Shown: positions 22,887 to 34,635 of the stretch, in pieces | How the letters are laid out: each line of letters opens with the position of its first letter | Numbering within the stretch: position 1 is the stretch's first letter | Assembly (NCBI GenBank): GCA_963693085.1 | Contig: OY856409.1 | Location: forward strand, 506,281,803-506,345,802 | Reading direction: 5' to 3' | DNA length: 64,000 bases | Origin: Alisma plantago-aquatica | Lineage: Eukaryota > Streptophyta > Magnoliopsida > Alismatales > Alismataceae | Notes under the pieces: model-generated | Database searches by the model: none | Told to the model about the DNA's origin: nothing | What the model saw: only the letters and a program-made list of their open reading frames with translations | Program-made: the position numbers and the translations under genes

Positions 22887-24271
22887 TGAAAAACCACTAG
22901 AGGGGGGTGAATAGGGTTTTTATGAAGATTTAAAAATAATAATTCAAACAATCAACCACAAAAGATTAGACAAGGGGACACATGGTTTAGAGTGGTTCCA
23001 CCCTTAGCAAATACTAAGGGAGTCAGTCCACTACCCAATTGTTTCCAATTGGGATTTGAAAGTACCTATATTTTATTACCTCGCAAGGATGCTACATAAA
23101 ATACAACTACCTTCCCAAACCCTTTGGACAACCTTCACCCCGAAGTCGTCTCACCAACTTTGAAGCAACCTTCACTCAAAGTAACTTCAAGATCCACCTT
23201 GAAGTAGCCTTCCTCCTTGAAGTATCTTCCCGTTAAGACCTTCTATAAGTAGTCCAAAGTCCACCTTCTCCTCCGAGAAGACCCTTCTCCACCTGAGAAG
23301 ATAGCACCCTCTCCAATCCGCAGCCTCCAACCCTAGGAGTAGCAAGGAGAGTACAAGTAATTAAAAGGAACAACAAGGGAAAATGGAAATTACAATTACT
23401 ATTGTAGCACAAGGCTTGATTTCCTATATCAAGCATTTTGATCAACTAACCAATGTGTGTTAAAGTGTAAGTATGGTGGAAAGGAGATTCTAGCATATAG
23501 GACACGAGCTTGTAGCAATTGGAAAGATTAACAAGTATATAAGTTGATCAATTGCTCACAAGAAAGGATTGCCAATTTGTAAGTATGTATGCTCAAGTAT
23601 TGCACAAGTGTGTCTAGGGGGTTAGTGTTCAACTAGCCATTAGTTTTCCACTAATTGATTTAGCAATAGCTACTTTATTAATTTTGAAAAGTGCAAACAG
23701 AGACAATCTCGATCGAGAAGTTTGTCGACCGAGAGTCCGTCGGTCGAAATTTTTGTCGACCAAGGGACGGTCTGGAGCAAGTGTATATAACGTTTGATTC
23801 CAACTCCCAACTACCTTGTATGTTGTGTCTAATGGCTATAGAACCTATTAGAATAAGTAACCCAGGAGACTCTCGATCGAGAAGTTGTTCGACCGAGCTT
23901 GTCTCGGTCGACAAAGAGTTTGATCGAGAGTGTCTCTGTTTTGGTGGTTCTAGATGAATACTAAGTGTGTGTATGAGTGTGCAGTTGCGACACTATTATA
24001 GGGGATGACCTATCTAAGAGTTGTGAATGGCTAGGGAAGATCTAAACGCTTGATTTACATGATATCTAAGTACTTGTACATTATATACTTGTACAAGTTT
24101 TTACATTTGATAACAATCATGAAATTAAAGCATTTTGAGCATATAGATCTTCCAAAGATTTGTCATCCACCGTGTTCCTGCAACACTCAAGTAGCATGTT
24201 AGATCCACAAGAATGAAATGTTTGTCATCATCAAAACAAAGGGATTATAATAATTTCCAATTTAGCCAACA
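22887..24271 (-). repeat. 5' LTR of the gag-only copia element (1385 bp)
   Basis: Collinear with 17844-19296 but 68 bp shorter. The deletion joins AAGTGTGTCTA to GGGGGTT near 23610 and removes the TATA region. Short shared CTAGG/TTTAGG sequence at the breakpoints suggests a microhomology deletion after insertion. Confidence 0.9.
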
Positions 24272-24338
24272 AGACTTGCTTCCAATCCCATGAAAACAAT
24301 TATAAGGTGACACATATAAATCGCATATATATCATATC

Positions 24339-24362
24339 ATATATATATATATATATATATAT
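24339..24362. repeat. (AT)n microsatellite
   Basis: About 12 AT dinucleotides in the old copia leader, close to its primer site. Confidence 0.9.
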
Positions 24363-24484
24363 TTATTGTGATCATATGTCTTATTTAATTGAATATGCAC
24401 ATTAATCATTTAATATTCACATCATATGCAATAAAATAAATAAAATCATATCGATTTAAATCCATATATACCATAAATTGAAGT

Positions 24485-24497
24485 GGCTTTGATACCA
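24485..24497 (-). other. Primer binding site of the old copia element
   Basis: The minus strand reads TGGTATCAAAGCC, one base from the 5' LTR end (CCTAGCA). It is an initiator tRNA-Met-type site. Confidence 0.8.
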
Positions 24498-24498
24498 C

Positions 24499-25171
24499 TG
24501 CTAGGAAAATTGGGCGACAGATAAGGCAACATAAATAAAAAATTTAATATTTGATTCCTTAATCAGCAAGATGTCATCAACAATGTTTTATCTAGGAAGT
24601 AAGCTAGAAAGATATATATATATATGGTCTTAGAGCAAGTCCTGCCACAATCCCTTGTAGTAGTGTGTGACTTTCTTCAAGTTGCACCTAGACGACAACA
24701 ACATCGGTTTCTTGGTTGATCACCATGGACAATAGGTTTTCTATGTCCTTCTAGTGGAAGACAACAACCTCCTCAGCTTTAAAATAGTCTATGTGAACCA
24801 CTAGAAAATCCATTTTGTGTTACCAGAGCCAACCGGAAGGAGTTTTCCCTTCGAATGTCAATCTTCAAGGATTCATTCGCTCTCCCAATTGTCTCTCCCT
24901 CGTCGTCCCACCCTTTGATAAGTAGGACTTGCTCGGGCTCTCTTGGTTACCACAACTAGAGAGGACAATAATTGTCAAAGCTTATTGTCGTGTCTGGAAA
25001 GTCTCCAATACCCCTATATGTATAGGAGGGTCAGGATCAGGGTTTCCAGTCCATTTGGGAGTCAAAGAGATGGAATATCATGAACTTTCTAGAAGCTACC
25101 AACAATGAACCCGTCAATTCACTATTGAATCAGTCGGTTCAACTCTTAAACTGCTCGACTCATATTCTTTC
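24499..25171 (-). repeat. 5' LTR of the old copia element, piece 1 of 3
   Basis: Matches 10770-11455 of the intact 3' LTR. It includes the first copy of the CTTTC target duplication (25167-25171) of the following insertion. Confidence 0.85.
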
Positions 25172-28100
25172 TGTAACATGCTGAATCTTGGGTTCATTTT
25201 TAATTTAACCCATTTTCAAGATTTTATTTCCTCCTTATTATTTTGTCATTTTCCCTAAATTTTTCTATCTTTTATATTCTCTTTGTCCTCAATGTTGAAA
25301 TTGAGAAATATTGAATAATGTGAACTATATTTACCTACAATCATTACAATGGATGGGTTTGCATAAATATCTCAACAAGTGTGTTAATTAGAGTCTAATA
25401 AAGTAAAATGACCATTAATGAGAGATAATTAGTGGATTATGTTAATTTGGAGTTTTCATGGATTTTGGGACAAGAAAATGAGTAATAATGTGGAGTTGAG
25501 TTAATTTATGAGAGAATAATCTTCTTCCCATTTCCCTCTCCTCCTATGTGGAAATAAAACATTAAAAGATAATAATATGGTGTGATATGACTTTATAAAT
25601 TAATATATGTGTATATCTCAAATTTCTACTCAAAGATTTAATTTTGAAAACATTTTCAAGTTAATTCACCCTTTAAATGCATTAATATATACATTAATGG
25701 CCAATATGATGATTAAGGGACAAAGCTTTTGCAAAATGAAAATCTAATTGCATATCGTTAATCTAGGCATTAATATTAGCCTATGGTCCAAATTTGAGGT
25801 CATTTGGTCCATGTTTGACCTTCCAAATCAATTTTATAAAAATTTATTATAGTATGACTATGGTTTTAATTTGATTTACATTCAATTCATTTATTTTGAT
25901 ATGGTCGGTGATTTAATAATTGTCACATGTTACTTTGATTGTGAGTTCCTCTCAATCACGTAATCTAACAGCTGAGGTTTAATCACGAGATCCAAGATCT
26001 CATCTGACGGCTGGATCGTTGTCCTCTTACTCCGACCTTCTCACGGCTCAGCGTCATTTTGCATCATTCAATTCCCGAGCAGTTTTTTCCCTCATTCCTC
26101 CATCATTTTGTATAATTCCTTTGCTATTGAATTTGATGTTCTCCACCAGTTAACACGAGCCATTACTCACGATTTGTAACACACAATGGACAAAATGCCC
26201 AATATGGGCTCTAACACCCCTCGCCATCCCAAGTTACAGAGGGTGCTCTGGTCCCCCTCTTACCTATATAAGGTTGGGCCGAACACCATTGGAACATAAG
26301 CTATCCTCCTCCTCTTCCAATTTCTCCTCAACTGCCCCAAAAGACCCAACCTACTTGCATTTCATTCTGACGACCACCGTACTAGCTCTAGCTTCCTCTC
26401 CAAATTTGGTTCAATTGAGGCATGGGTAAGCTTTCCTGATACCCTATGGCCCTTTTTCAATCCTTAGTTCATCTCGAATCACTTTGGTTTTCCATTTCAT
26501 ATAGATAAGTGGTTTCTCCTCACCAGCACTAGTCACCCAGGTGACTCATAGGTCCTCCGGCCCACATGAGGCCTCAGTAGAGCTCCTGTGACCTTTGTGA
26601 GTACATTATGTACTCCGTTTTAGCGATTTAGTGCATACTTGATGCTATGCTCTGATTTCAAACTCCTCCTCTATTCATGGAGTCCTCCATGTTGTTCTGA
26701 CGATACAAGAAGCCTTTCTCCATGGTGTTATTTCATCCACCTTTGCCAGGCTCCGAACAGCATGCTCGAGTTGTCAACATGCCAAGAACTCACCTAAGGA
26801 TGCGATGGGAAGCTAGAGTCAAAGCTCTAGGCTTCTTCTCAACACATGGCTCAAACTAGAAGAAGCCAGGTCAATGAATGACCCGATTGCCCCCAAAATC
26901 TAAATCAAATGCTTTTGGGAGCATGGGTAGTTTAGGGTTTTCAACAACATCTTTGATTTACAATCACAAGAATTATTTCATTGTGAAATGACTAAAATGC
27001 CCCCACATCTGGGATTGATGTGTCACGCACGCCTAAGATAGTTTTGTCATTTCACCAGTTACTTACATCGACTTTTAATTGAGATTTAAATGACTATCAC
27101 ACTATAGTTCCTCTTTTTATAATTGTCCAGTTTAATATAATTTATACTAAATCAAAGGTTTGTCAAAAAATACAAATAAATACGCATTGGTAAGGATTTT
27201 TTACAATGAATATGAATTTAAGGTTTTTAACCATTTATTTGCATCCCTATTTCAATGTTTATTATAAAACCCATTTTAATTATATAAAAAGTCTTAATAT
27301 ATGTAACTAATTCATTTTAACTCCAAATCTAATAAATAAATATGTTTTCTTAATCAAGAGAATTAAAGTAATTGATTGGTCCAAGTTTTGAGTCCTAAAT
27401 CGATGGTTTTCATAAGAGGTCCAAAATTAGGGTTTCTCACATAATATGCTTTATAAACCCTAATACATGTGTATAAACTTGTATCAAGGACAAAAGTGAC
27501 ATTGGACGCATTTAATTGATGAAAGGTCTTCTCTAGGAATCTCAAGTGAGGTATGTGAAATCCCATTTATATATGAGTTTGGACATTTGTCCTTCAGTTG
27601 GACATTTTGATATCCATCCTTAATATTTCTAATGAGGCATATTCTTAGCCTTTTATTCTTTCTATTGCCTTCTTTTGGCGCATTTATTTCACTACTTGTT
27701 TGGGTTTTATACCCCCTGCCATGTCACTATTACTTTGTTGTTTAATATTGCCATTTTATTTATTGAGCATGACAACTTGATGTCTTATTAGCTATTATAG
27801 TGTACCTATGTACTAGCCACCCATAGTGGGCATGTGTATATTTGCCCAGGGGAATGTGATAACTCTCCCCATTTTATATATATATTTGGGTTCTTGGGAA
27901 TGTTTTATTTCTCCCTCACCCAGAGTTTGAGGTTGGTAGGTACCTCAGCCCAACTTTAGATAATATAGTCATACTTTTATCATGCATACTTCAATATTAA
28001 TATGTGATGTTATGGCAAGTAATCTCTTTTATGTGCCTCATACTTTTGACAATTCTTTAGCATAGTGGAATCATTACTCCATGATTACTTTTTTTTATAC

Positions 28101-28465
28101 TTTATTTGTCCTTATTTCTTTGATTGACACATACCTTTTTCTCTCCACTTACTGGGTGATCCCAACCACCTAGGTTTAGGATCAGAGTGTGTAACAGGAG
28201 CATGGTGAACCAGCCTAAGCCTAAGAAAAGGAGTTCATCCTTCCTTCGCAGTCTTATTTGCTAAGTTGTTTGTTGGAGACATATTGATGTAGTTTAGTTT
28301 CCCTTTACCTTAGATCTTTTATTTGTATAAAGCTTGTACACTCTTATTGGGAAAAACTTTGATGTAGTCTTTATTATAATGAATATAGTCAAAGTTTTAA
28401 ATTCTACTGCTATTCATTAGATTTTGTTTACCATTTTAGTAGAGAGGTGATTTCACTTTTTTACA
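25172..28465 (+). repeat. 5' LTR of the LARD-like element (3294 bp)
   Basis: TGTAACATGCTG...TTTTTTACA. Collinear with 30384-33675; in short stretches compared by eye about one base in ten differs. ORFs such as 27363-27566 (minus) recur as a decayed copy at 32567-32773, showing only that the LTRs are copies and not that the frame is a gene. Confidence 0.9.
26265..26271 (+). promoter_or_regulatory. Probable TATA box, left LTR of the LARD-like element
   Basis: TATATAA in TTACCTATATAAGG, about 1.1 kb into the LTR. The same box is conserved in the partner LTR at 31491. Confidence 0.6.
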
Positions 28466-28466
28466 G

Positions 28467-28481
28467 TATGATATCAGAGCC
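28467..28481 (+). other. Primer binding site of the LARD-like element
   Basis: TATGATATCAGAGCC, one base after the LTR, is close to the TGGTATCAGAGCC complement of initiator tRNA-Met. Confidence 0.75.
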
Positions 28482-30372
28482 CATGATAGTCAGAGTCTTG
28501 ACTATTTTAATTTGTCTCCCTAGTTAAAAACCCTTACCTCAAATGGTTTTCCCTTTAGTTCACCTTAGAATTGACTGATGGTGAAGGTTGATTTAGGATC
28601 ACAAAAATTTCATATTAGAAATAGATTTAGTCAACTTTTAGGTGATTATCCTAATAGGTAGCTACTAGTTCAGAAGTTGAAAGCAAGGGTGCCTACAAAG
28701 GGTCAGGGTCAGGGGGCTGGTAAAATTTTCCTCCACACCACTAGCTTGGTTTATGAGGACTCCCAGATCCATATGACTCTAGCCTGGCCTAAGCTAATGT
28801 TGATTGTCCAAAATGGCATACCTTTAGGAAAATAACATCAATGTTGAGTATCCTTAGGAACCTAATATATGATGATTTGGTTACCCAAACAAAATCACCT
28901 TATATCTCATAAGTTCCTTATATGATTCTTAGATTTCCATGTTTAGGGGTGGTCAACCCTATACTAGACTTAGAAGTTTGGTAATAGTGATTAGTAAAAC
29001 AATTAAGTGTTGGATCCTATACATGGTTTAATTAGACTCACTCATTTACCTATATTTTAGTTTGACTTGGTAGGTCAACCCTTTTAAGGGGTGGAGTAGT
29101 GGTAGTAGTAGTACCTTGATAGATTTTGCATTTGCAGATTTTGAGGAAAAAAATCCCTTTTTAGGGGATGGAATCCTATAACATAGCAAAATCTAATCAA
29201 TTTGGAATTAGAAACCCTAACTACATAGATAAGAGATTAGTGAGCTTATATGATTAGTATTGACCAAACAAATTATAATTATAAACTTAACTTGTTTTGT
29301 TTCTATACTAAGGAATATATAATAAGTCATTTAATAAATAGTTCATATGCTTGAACCCCAACAAATACTTAATGTGCATAATATGAGTAACTCGCTAACT
29401 GTGAATACACATAATGTGACCATGTCACCCTAATGATAAGATAAATGCATAACATATAATGGTCATGTTGACCTAAAACCCTAAGATATAATCATCTAAC
29501 CTTAATATATATATATATCCTTTAATGCCTTTCATGGTACAATAGTGGCATTAGGTTCCATCATAAATAATATAGATTCATACATATAAATGGAATATAA
29601 TCACCTAATCATAACTCGGTACATGAATTAACTCATTAAAATGGAATGTGTTCCACCTTATTAACTAAAATACATATAATGACTCAAATATGAATAAGGA
29701 GTAATTGGATTTACACAAGCATGATTATTAAGTCTACAATAATTCCAAATGCTTAATGTGATGTTAAATGTATAATTTATAATATGAAGTGTAGTTTTGA
29801 GAAAATGGTTAGTGATGACATTATGTGATAATGTGTAATATAGGTGTAAGAAATTAATGTTACTTAATAACTTGTTGGATAATATTATCTATTACTTACA
29901 AAATAATCTGTGAAAATTCTACATAGTAGTAATATGAGGATAATGGAGAATAAATTCAAGTTATTAAGGATTGTGATCTAACATATTAATAAATATTTGA
30001 GATGATTTAGTAAACCCTAATTGTGCTTAAAATTCTTAATTAGTAATTGAGAAATACATATGTTTTGTACATAATTTTGAGATATAATTCTTTTGACAAC
30101 AATGTGAATATAACATGACACAAGTAACAAAATAATAAATATGATGTAATTTCATAATGGAGATAATGCTAATTAGCCAAAAATGTCTATTGTCTTATAT
30201 TTGATAAAAGGTAATATGAATAGTGGATACCTTAGTGAACCATGAAAACCTGACTTGTGAATACATCATGTGAAGCACCATAGATTAGAGATAACCACCT
30301 AGTTGCTTAATGTTGGGATGTTACATACTCACCCTTCCCTCTTGTTGAGATTTTGGGGACAAAATCCTCTTT

Positions 30373-30383
30373 AAGGGGTGGAG
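30373..30383 (+). other. Polypurine tract of the LARD-like element
   Basis: AAGGGGTGGAG directly before the right LTR start TGTCATAACA. Confidence 0.8.
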
Positions 30384-33300
30384 TGTCATAACATATTGAA
30401 TCTTTGGATAATTTGCAATTTAACCCATTTTCAAGATTTTATTTCCTTCTTATTATTTTTGTCCTTTTCCCCAAATTTTCCTACCTTTTCTATCATCTTT
30501 GTCCTCAATGTTGAAATTGAGAAATACTTAATGATGTGAACTATATTTACCCACAATCATTACAATGAATGGGTTTTTGCACAAATATCTCAACAAGTGT
30601 GTTAATTAGAGTCTAATAAAGTATAATGACCATTAATGAGAGATAATTAGTGGATTATGTTAATTTAGAGTTTTTATGGCTTTTGGGACAAGAAAATGAG
30701 TAATAATGTGGAGTTGAGTTAATTTATGAGAGAATAATCTTCTTCCCTTTTCTCTCTCCTCCTATGTGGCAATAAAACATTAAAAAAGAATAATGTGGTG
30801 GGTTGTGACTCTAAAAAGTAATATATGTGTATATCTCAATTTTCCACCCAAAGATTTAATTTGGAGAATATTTTCAAATTAATTCACCCTTTAAATGTAT
30901 TAATATATACATGAATAGCCAATATGGTGATTAAGGGGAAAATATTTTGCAAAATGAAAATATAATTGCAAAGAATTAATCTAGGCATTAATATTAGCCT
31001 ATGGTCCAAATTTGAGGTCATTTTGCCCATGTTTGACCCTCCAAATCGATTTTATAAAAATTGATTATACTATGACTATGGTTTAATTTCATTTATATTC
31101 AATGCATTTATTTCCCTATGGTCTGTGATTTAATCAATGTCACACATTACATTGAAATTGAGTTCAACTCAAGTACTCTATCCGACAGCTGAAGTTTAAT
31201 CACGAGATCTAAGATCTCAACCGACAGTTGGATCATCGTCCTCTTCCTCCGACCTGCTCACGGCTCAGCACCATTTTGCAACATTCAGTTCCCGAGCGGT
31301 TTTTCCCTCATTCCTCCACCATTTTGTGTAATTCCTTCACCATTGTGTTCAAATTTCTCTTCCAATTAAGACGAGCCATTACTCTCAACCTATAACACAC
31401 CATGGACAAAACACCCAATCTGGGCTCTGACATCCCTCGCCACCCCGAGTTACAGAGGGCACTCCGATCCCCCTCTTGCCTATATAAGGTCGGGTCGAGC
31501 ACTCTCAGACCACAAGTTGTCCTCCTCCTCTTCCAATTTCTCATAAACTTCCCCGAAGGCCCTGGCCTGCTTGAATTTCATCTTCGGCGACCACTGCGCT
31601 AGCTCTGGCTTCCTCTCCACCTTTGGCTCAATTGAGGCATGGGCAAGCTTTCACGATACCCTATGGTCCTTTTTCAATCCTTAGTTCACCTCGAATCGCT
31701 CTGGTTTTCCATGTCCTATAGATCAGTGGTTTCTCCTCACTGACACTAGTCACCCAGGTGACTCAGAGGTCCTCTGGCCCTCATGAGGACTTAGTTGAAC
31801 CCCTATGACCTTCGTAAATACATTGTGTACCCCATATTAGAGATTTAGTGCGTACTCGACAATGTGCTCTGATTTTGAACTCCTCCTCTATTCATGGAGT
31901 CCTTCATCTTGTTCTAACAATACAAGGAGCCTTGCTCCATGGCATTCATTCCTCCACCTTTGCCAGGCTCCGAGCAGCATGCTCGAGTTGTCAGCGTGTC
32001 GAGAACTCACCTTAGGACACGATGTAAAGCTGGAGTCAAAGCTCTAAGCTTCTACTCAAGCCATGGCTCAAAGTGGAAGAAGTCAGGTCATCGAATGACC
32101 CGATTACCCCCACATTTTAATCGAACAATTTTGGGTGCATGGGTAGTTTAGGGTTTTCACCTGCATCTTTGATTGACAGCCACAAGATTTATTTCATTGT
32201 GAAATGACTAAAATGTCCCCGCATCTATGATTGATGTGTCAACGCGCCGAAGATAGTTTTGTCATTTCACCAGTTAATTACATCAGCTTTTAATCGAGAT
32301 TTAAATGACTGTCACAATATAGTTCCTCTTTTGATGATTGGTCAATTTAATATAATTCATAGTAAAGCGAAGGTTTCTCAGAAAAAAATAAATAAATACT
32401 CGTTGGGAAGGATTTTCACAAGGAATACGAATTTAAGGTTTTTAACCATTGATTTGCATTCCTATTTCAATGTTTATTATAAAAACAAATTTAACTATAT
32501 AAAAAGTCTTAAATATATAATTAATTCATTTTAGTTCCAAATCTAAAAAATAATATGTTTTCTTAATCAGGAGAATCCAAGTAATCGATTGGTCCAAGTT
32601 TTGAGTCCTAAATCGATGGTTTTCATAGGAGGTCTAAAATTAGGGTTTCTCACATAATATGCTTTACAAATCCTAATCCATGTGTATAAACTTGTATCAC
32701 GGACAAAAGTGACATTGGACACATTTAATTGATGAAAGGTCTTCTCTAGGAATCTGAAGTGAGGTATGTGCAATCCTATTTATATATGAGTTTGAACACT
32801 TGTCCTTCAGTTGGGCATTTTGATATCCATCCCTAATCTTTCTAATGAGGCATATGCTTAGCCTTTGATTCTTTCTATTGCCTTCTTTTGGCACATTTAT
32901 TTCACTACTTGTTTGGGTTTTATACCCCATGCCATGTCACTATTAATTTATTGTTTAATATTGCCATTTTATTTATTGAGCATGATAACTAGATGACTTA
33001 TTAGCTATTGTAGTGTACCTCTGTACTGGCCACCCATTGTGAGCATGTGTAAATTTGCCCAAGGGAATGTGATAATTCCCCCCATTTTATATATATTCAG
33101 GTGCTTGGGAATGTGTTATTTCTCCCTCACCCAGAGGTTGACGTTGGTAGGTGACTCATCCCTACTTTATATAGTATAGTCATACTTTTATCTTGCATAC
33201 TTCAATATTAATATGTGATGTTATGGAAAGTAATCTCTTTTATGTTACTCATACTTTCGACGATTCTTTAGCATAGTGGAATCATTACTCTATGTTTACT

Positions 33301-33675
33301 TTTTGCTATACTTTATTTATCCTTATTTATTTAATTGGAACATACCTTTTTCTCTCCTCTTGTTGGGTGATCCCAACCACCCAGGTTTTGGATCAGAGTG
33401 CACAAGAGGATCATGGTGAACCAACATAAGCCTACGAAAAGGAGTTCATGCTTCCCTCATGATCTTATTTGCTAAGTTGTTTTGTTGGAGACATATTGAT
33501 GTAGTTTAGTTTCCCTCTACCTTAGATCCTTTATTTGTATAAAGTTTGTACACTCTTATTGGGAAAATTTTGATTTACTCTTTATTAAATTTAAAAATAG
33601 TCAGAATTAACTTCCGTTGCTATTCATTAGATTTTGTTTACCATTTTAGTAGAGAGGTGATTTAACTTCTTTGCA
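30384..33675 (+). repeat. 3' LTR of the LARD-like element (3292 bp)
   Basis: TGTCATAACATA...CTTTGCA. Full-length partner of 25172-28465 and nearly equal in size. Confidence 0.9.
31491..31497 (+). promoter_or_regulatory. Probable TATA box, right LTR of the LARD-like element
   Basis: TATATAA in TTGCCTATATAAGGTCGGG, equivalent to 26265. Confidence 0.6.
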
Positions 33676-33680
33676 CTTTC

Positions 33681-34635
33681 CTATTTTTTAACATACTAGC
33701 ATTCAATATTCAATTAATGAATAATCTAGACATCAATATCAATCCTTGATTTAATTGAATTGATCATTGAACTGGACAATCCATATGATGAACCAGTCAT
33801 TTCATTTCATCAAATGGTCATTTCAAATCATAAAATAGTCATTTCATACATCAAACGGTCATTTCACTTGCAAAATGGTCATTACATATCATCCAGTTGA
33901 GGTAATATTCAACTAGTGTTTGAATTGACCTGACACTTGAACCGATTGGTTCAACACTTGAACCGGTCGGTTCACCGTCCAATCAATCAATTTTCAACCT
34001 TAGTTGTTTAAATTGAATACAAAAATAGTTCAATAATCAAGTTAAACATCATTCATGAATAAACTCCTATTCCAAGTGCATCCTATGTGTGCGACCCTAC
34101 AGGTCCCAAGCTACATTGGAACTAAATGTCCATAACCAATTCATGACATAACAATCAATGAGCGGTATCTAGAAACACATCATTCATACCAAAGTAATTT
34201 GGAAAGATGGAGAACAACTTCAACCTACAATCTATGATCGTTGTTACCATGATCGTATGGTTCCTTTGTCTCTGATATCTATATTGAACTCAAGATATTT
34301 AATCTCCATCCTCTTCAATGTTCGATGCATGTTCCTTGAACTAGAGCAGACTGTTTGAGATTCATGTGAGCTCACATATCACATATCGAATGGCATGGGT
34401 ATGGACATACATTTATTAGTTTCGCTTACAGAGTATCCATGATATGAATCTCCTATGGGAGGAACAAATCTCATCTACATCACTCACACTCAATCCCCAT
34501 GTGTCATAATGCACATGAGCATCACCTTTATGGAAATCCTAATTCAAGTCATGTTGCATGTGTCAAATACATTGTACACATGTGATAATTGTAGTGACTT
34601 TAGGTCTATGAAACACAATCAGTACTATCACTATG
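33681..34635 (-). repeat. 5' LTR of the old copia element, piece 2 of 3
   Basis: Continues piece 1 and matches about 11456-12390 of the 3' LTR, for example CATTCAATATTCAATTA, the GGTCATTTCA runs and the CCTATGTGTGCGACCCTA segment. It ends with CTATG, the target site of the Tekay insertion. Confidence 0.85.

Larger units (their letters stand above)
17844..24271 (-). mobile_element. Non-autonomous Ty1/copia (SIRE-like) element, gag only
   Basis: 6428 bp, flanked by AGACT at 17839-17843 and 24272-24276. LTRs are 17844-19296 (3' LTR) and 22887-24271 (5' LTR), both TGAAAAACC...CCAACA in plus reading. The primer site TTGGTATCAGATC and polypurine tract AAAAAGGGGGAGA are in the correct places for minus orientation. 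The 3.6 kb interior holds only a decayed gag C-terminus (21911-22839) and 2.6 kb without coding sequence, so RT, integrase and RNase H must have been supplied by another element. It interrupts the leader of the old copia element. LTR identity by eye is about 90 percent in sampled stretches, plus one 68 bp deletion. Confidence 0.9.
28466..30383 (+). other. Noncoding interior of the LARD-like element
   Basis: 1.9 kb with no open frame of note and no retroviral motif. Near 29135-29190 it contains a second, decayed copy of the pre-LTR segment (TTTTGAGGAAAAAAATCCC, then TAGGGGATGG and CCTATAACAT), resembling the real one at 30347-30395. The interior therefore seems to be built from two fused element 3' ends. 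Confidence 0.7.
25172..33675 (+). mobile_element. Large non-autonomous LTR element (LARD-like, Tekay-derived)
   Basis: 8504 bp, flanked by CTTTC at 25167-25171 and 33676-33680, inserted in the 5' LTR of the old copia element. LTRs are 25172-28465 (3294 bp) and 30384-33675 (3292 bp), leaving only 1918 bp inside. A primer site (TATGATATCAGAGCC) follows the left LTR and a polypurine tract (AAGGGGTGGAG) precedes the right one, giving plus orientation. The interior has no recognisable gag or pol. The text just before the right LTR (GATTTTGGGGACAAAATCC) matches the 3' end of Tekay-type pol, so it is probably a deletion derivative mobilised in trans by a chromovirus. This proposal is inference. Confidence 0.9.
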
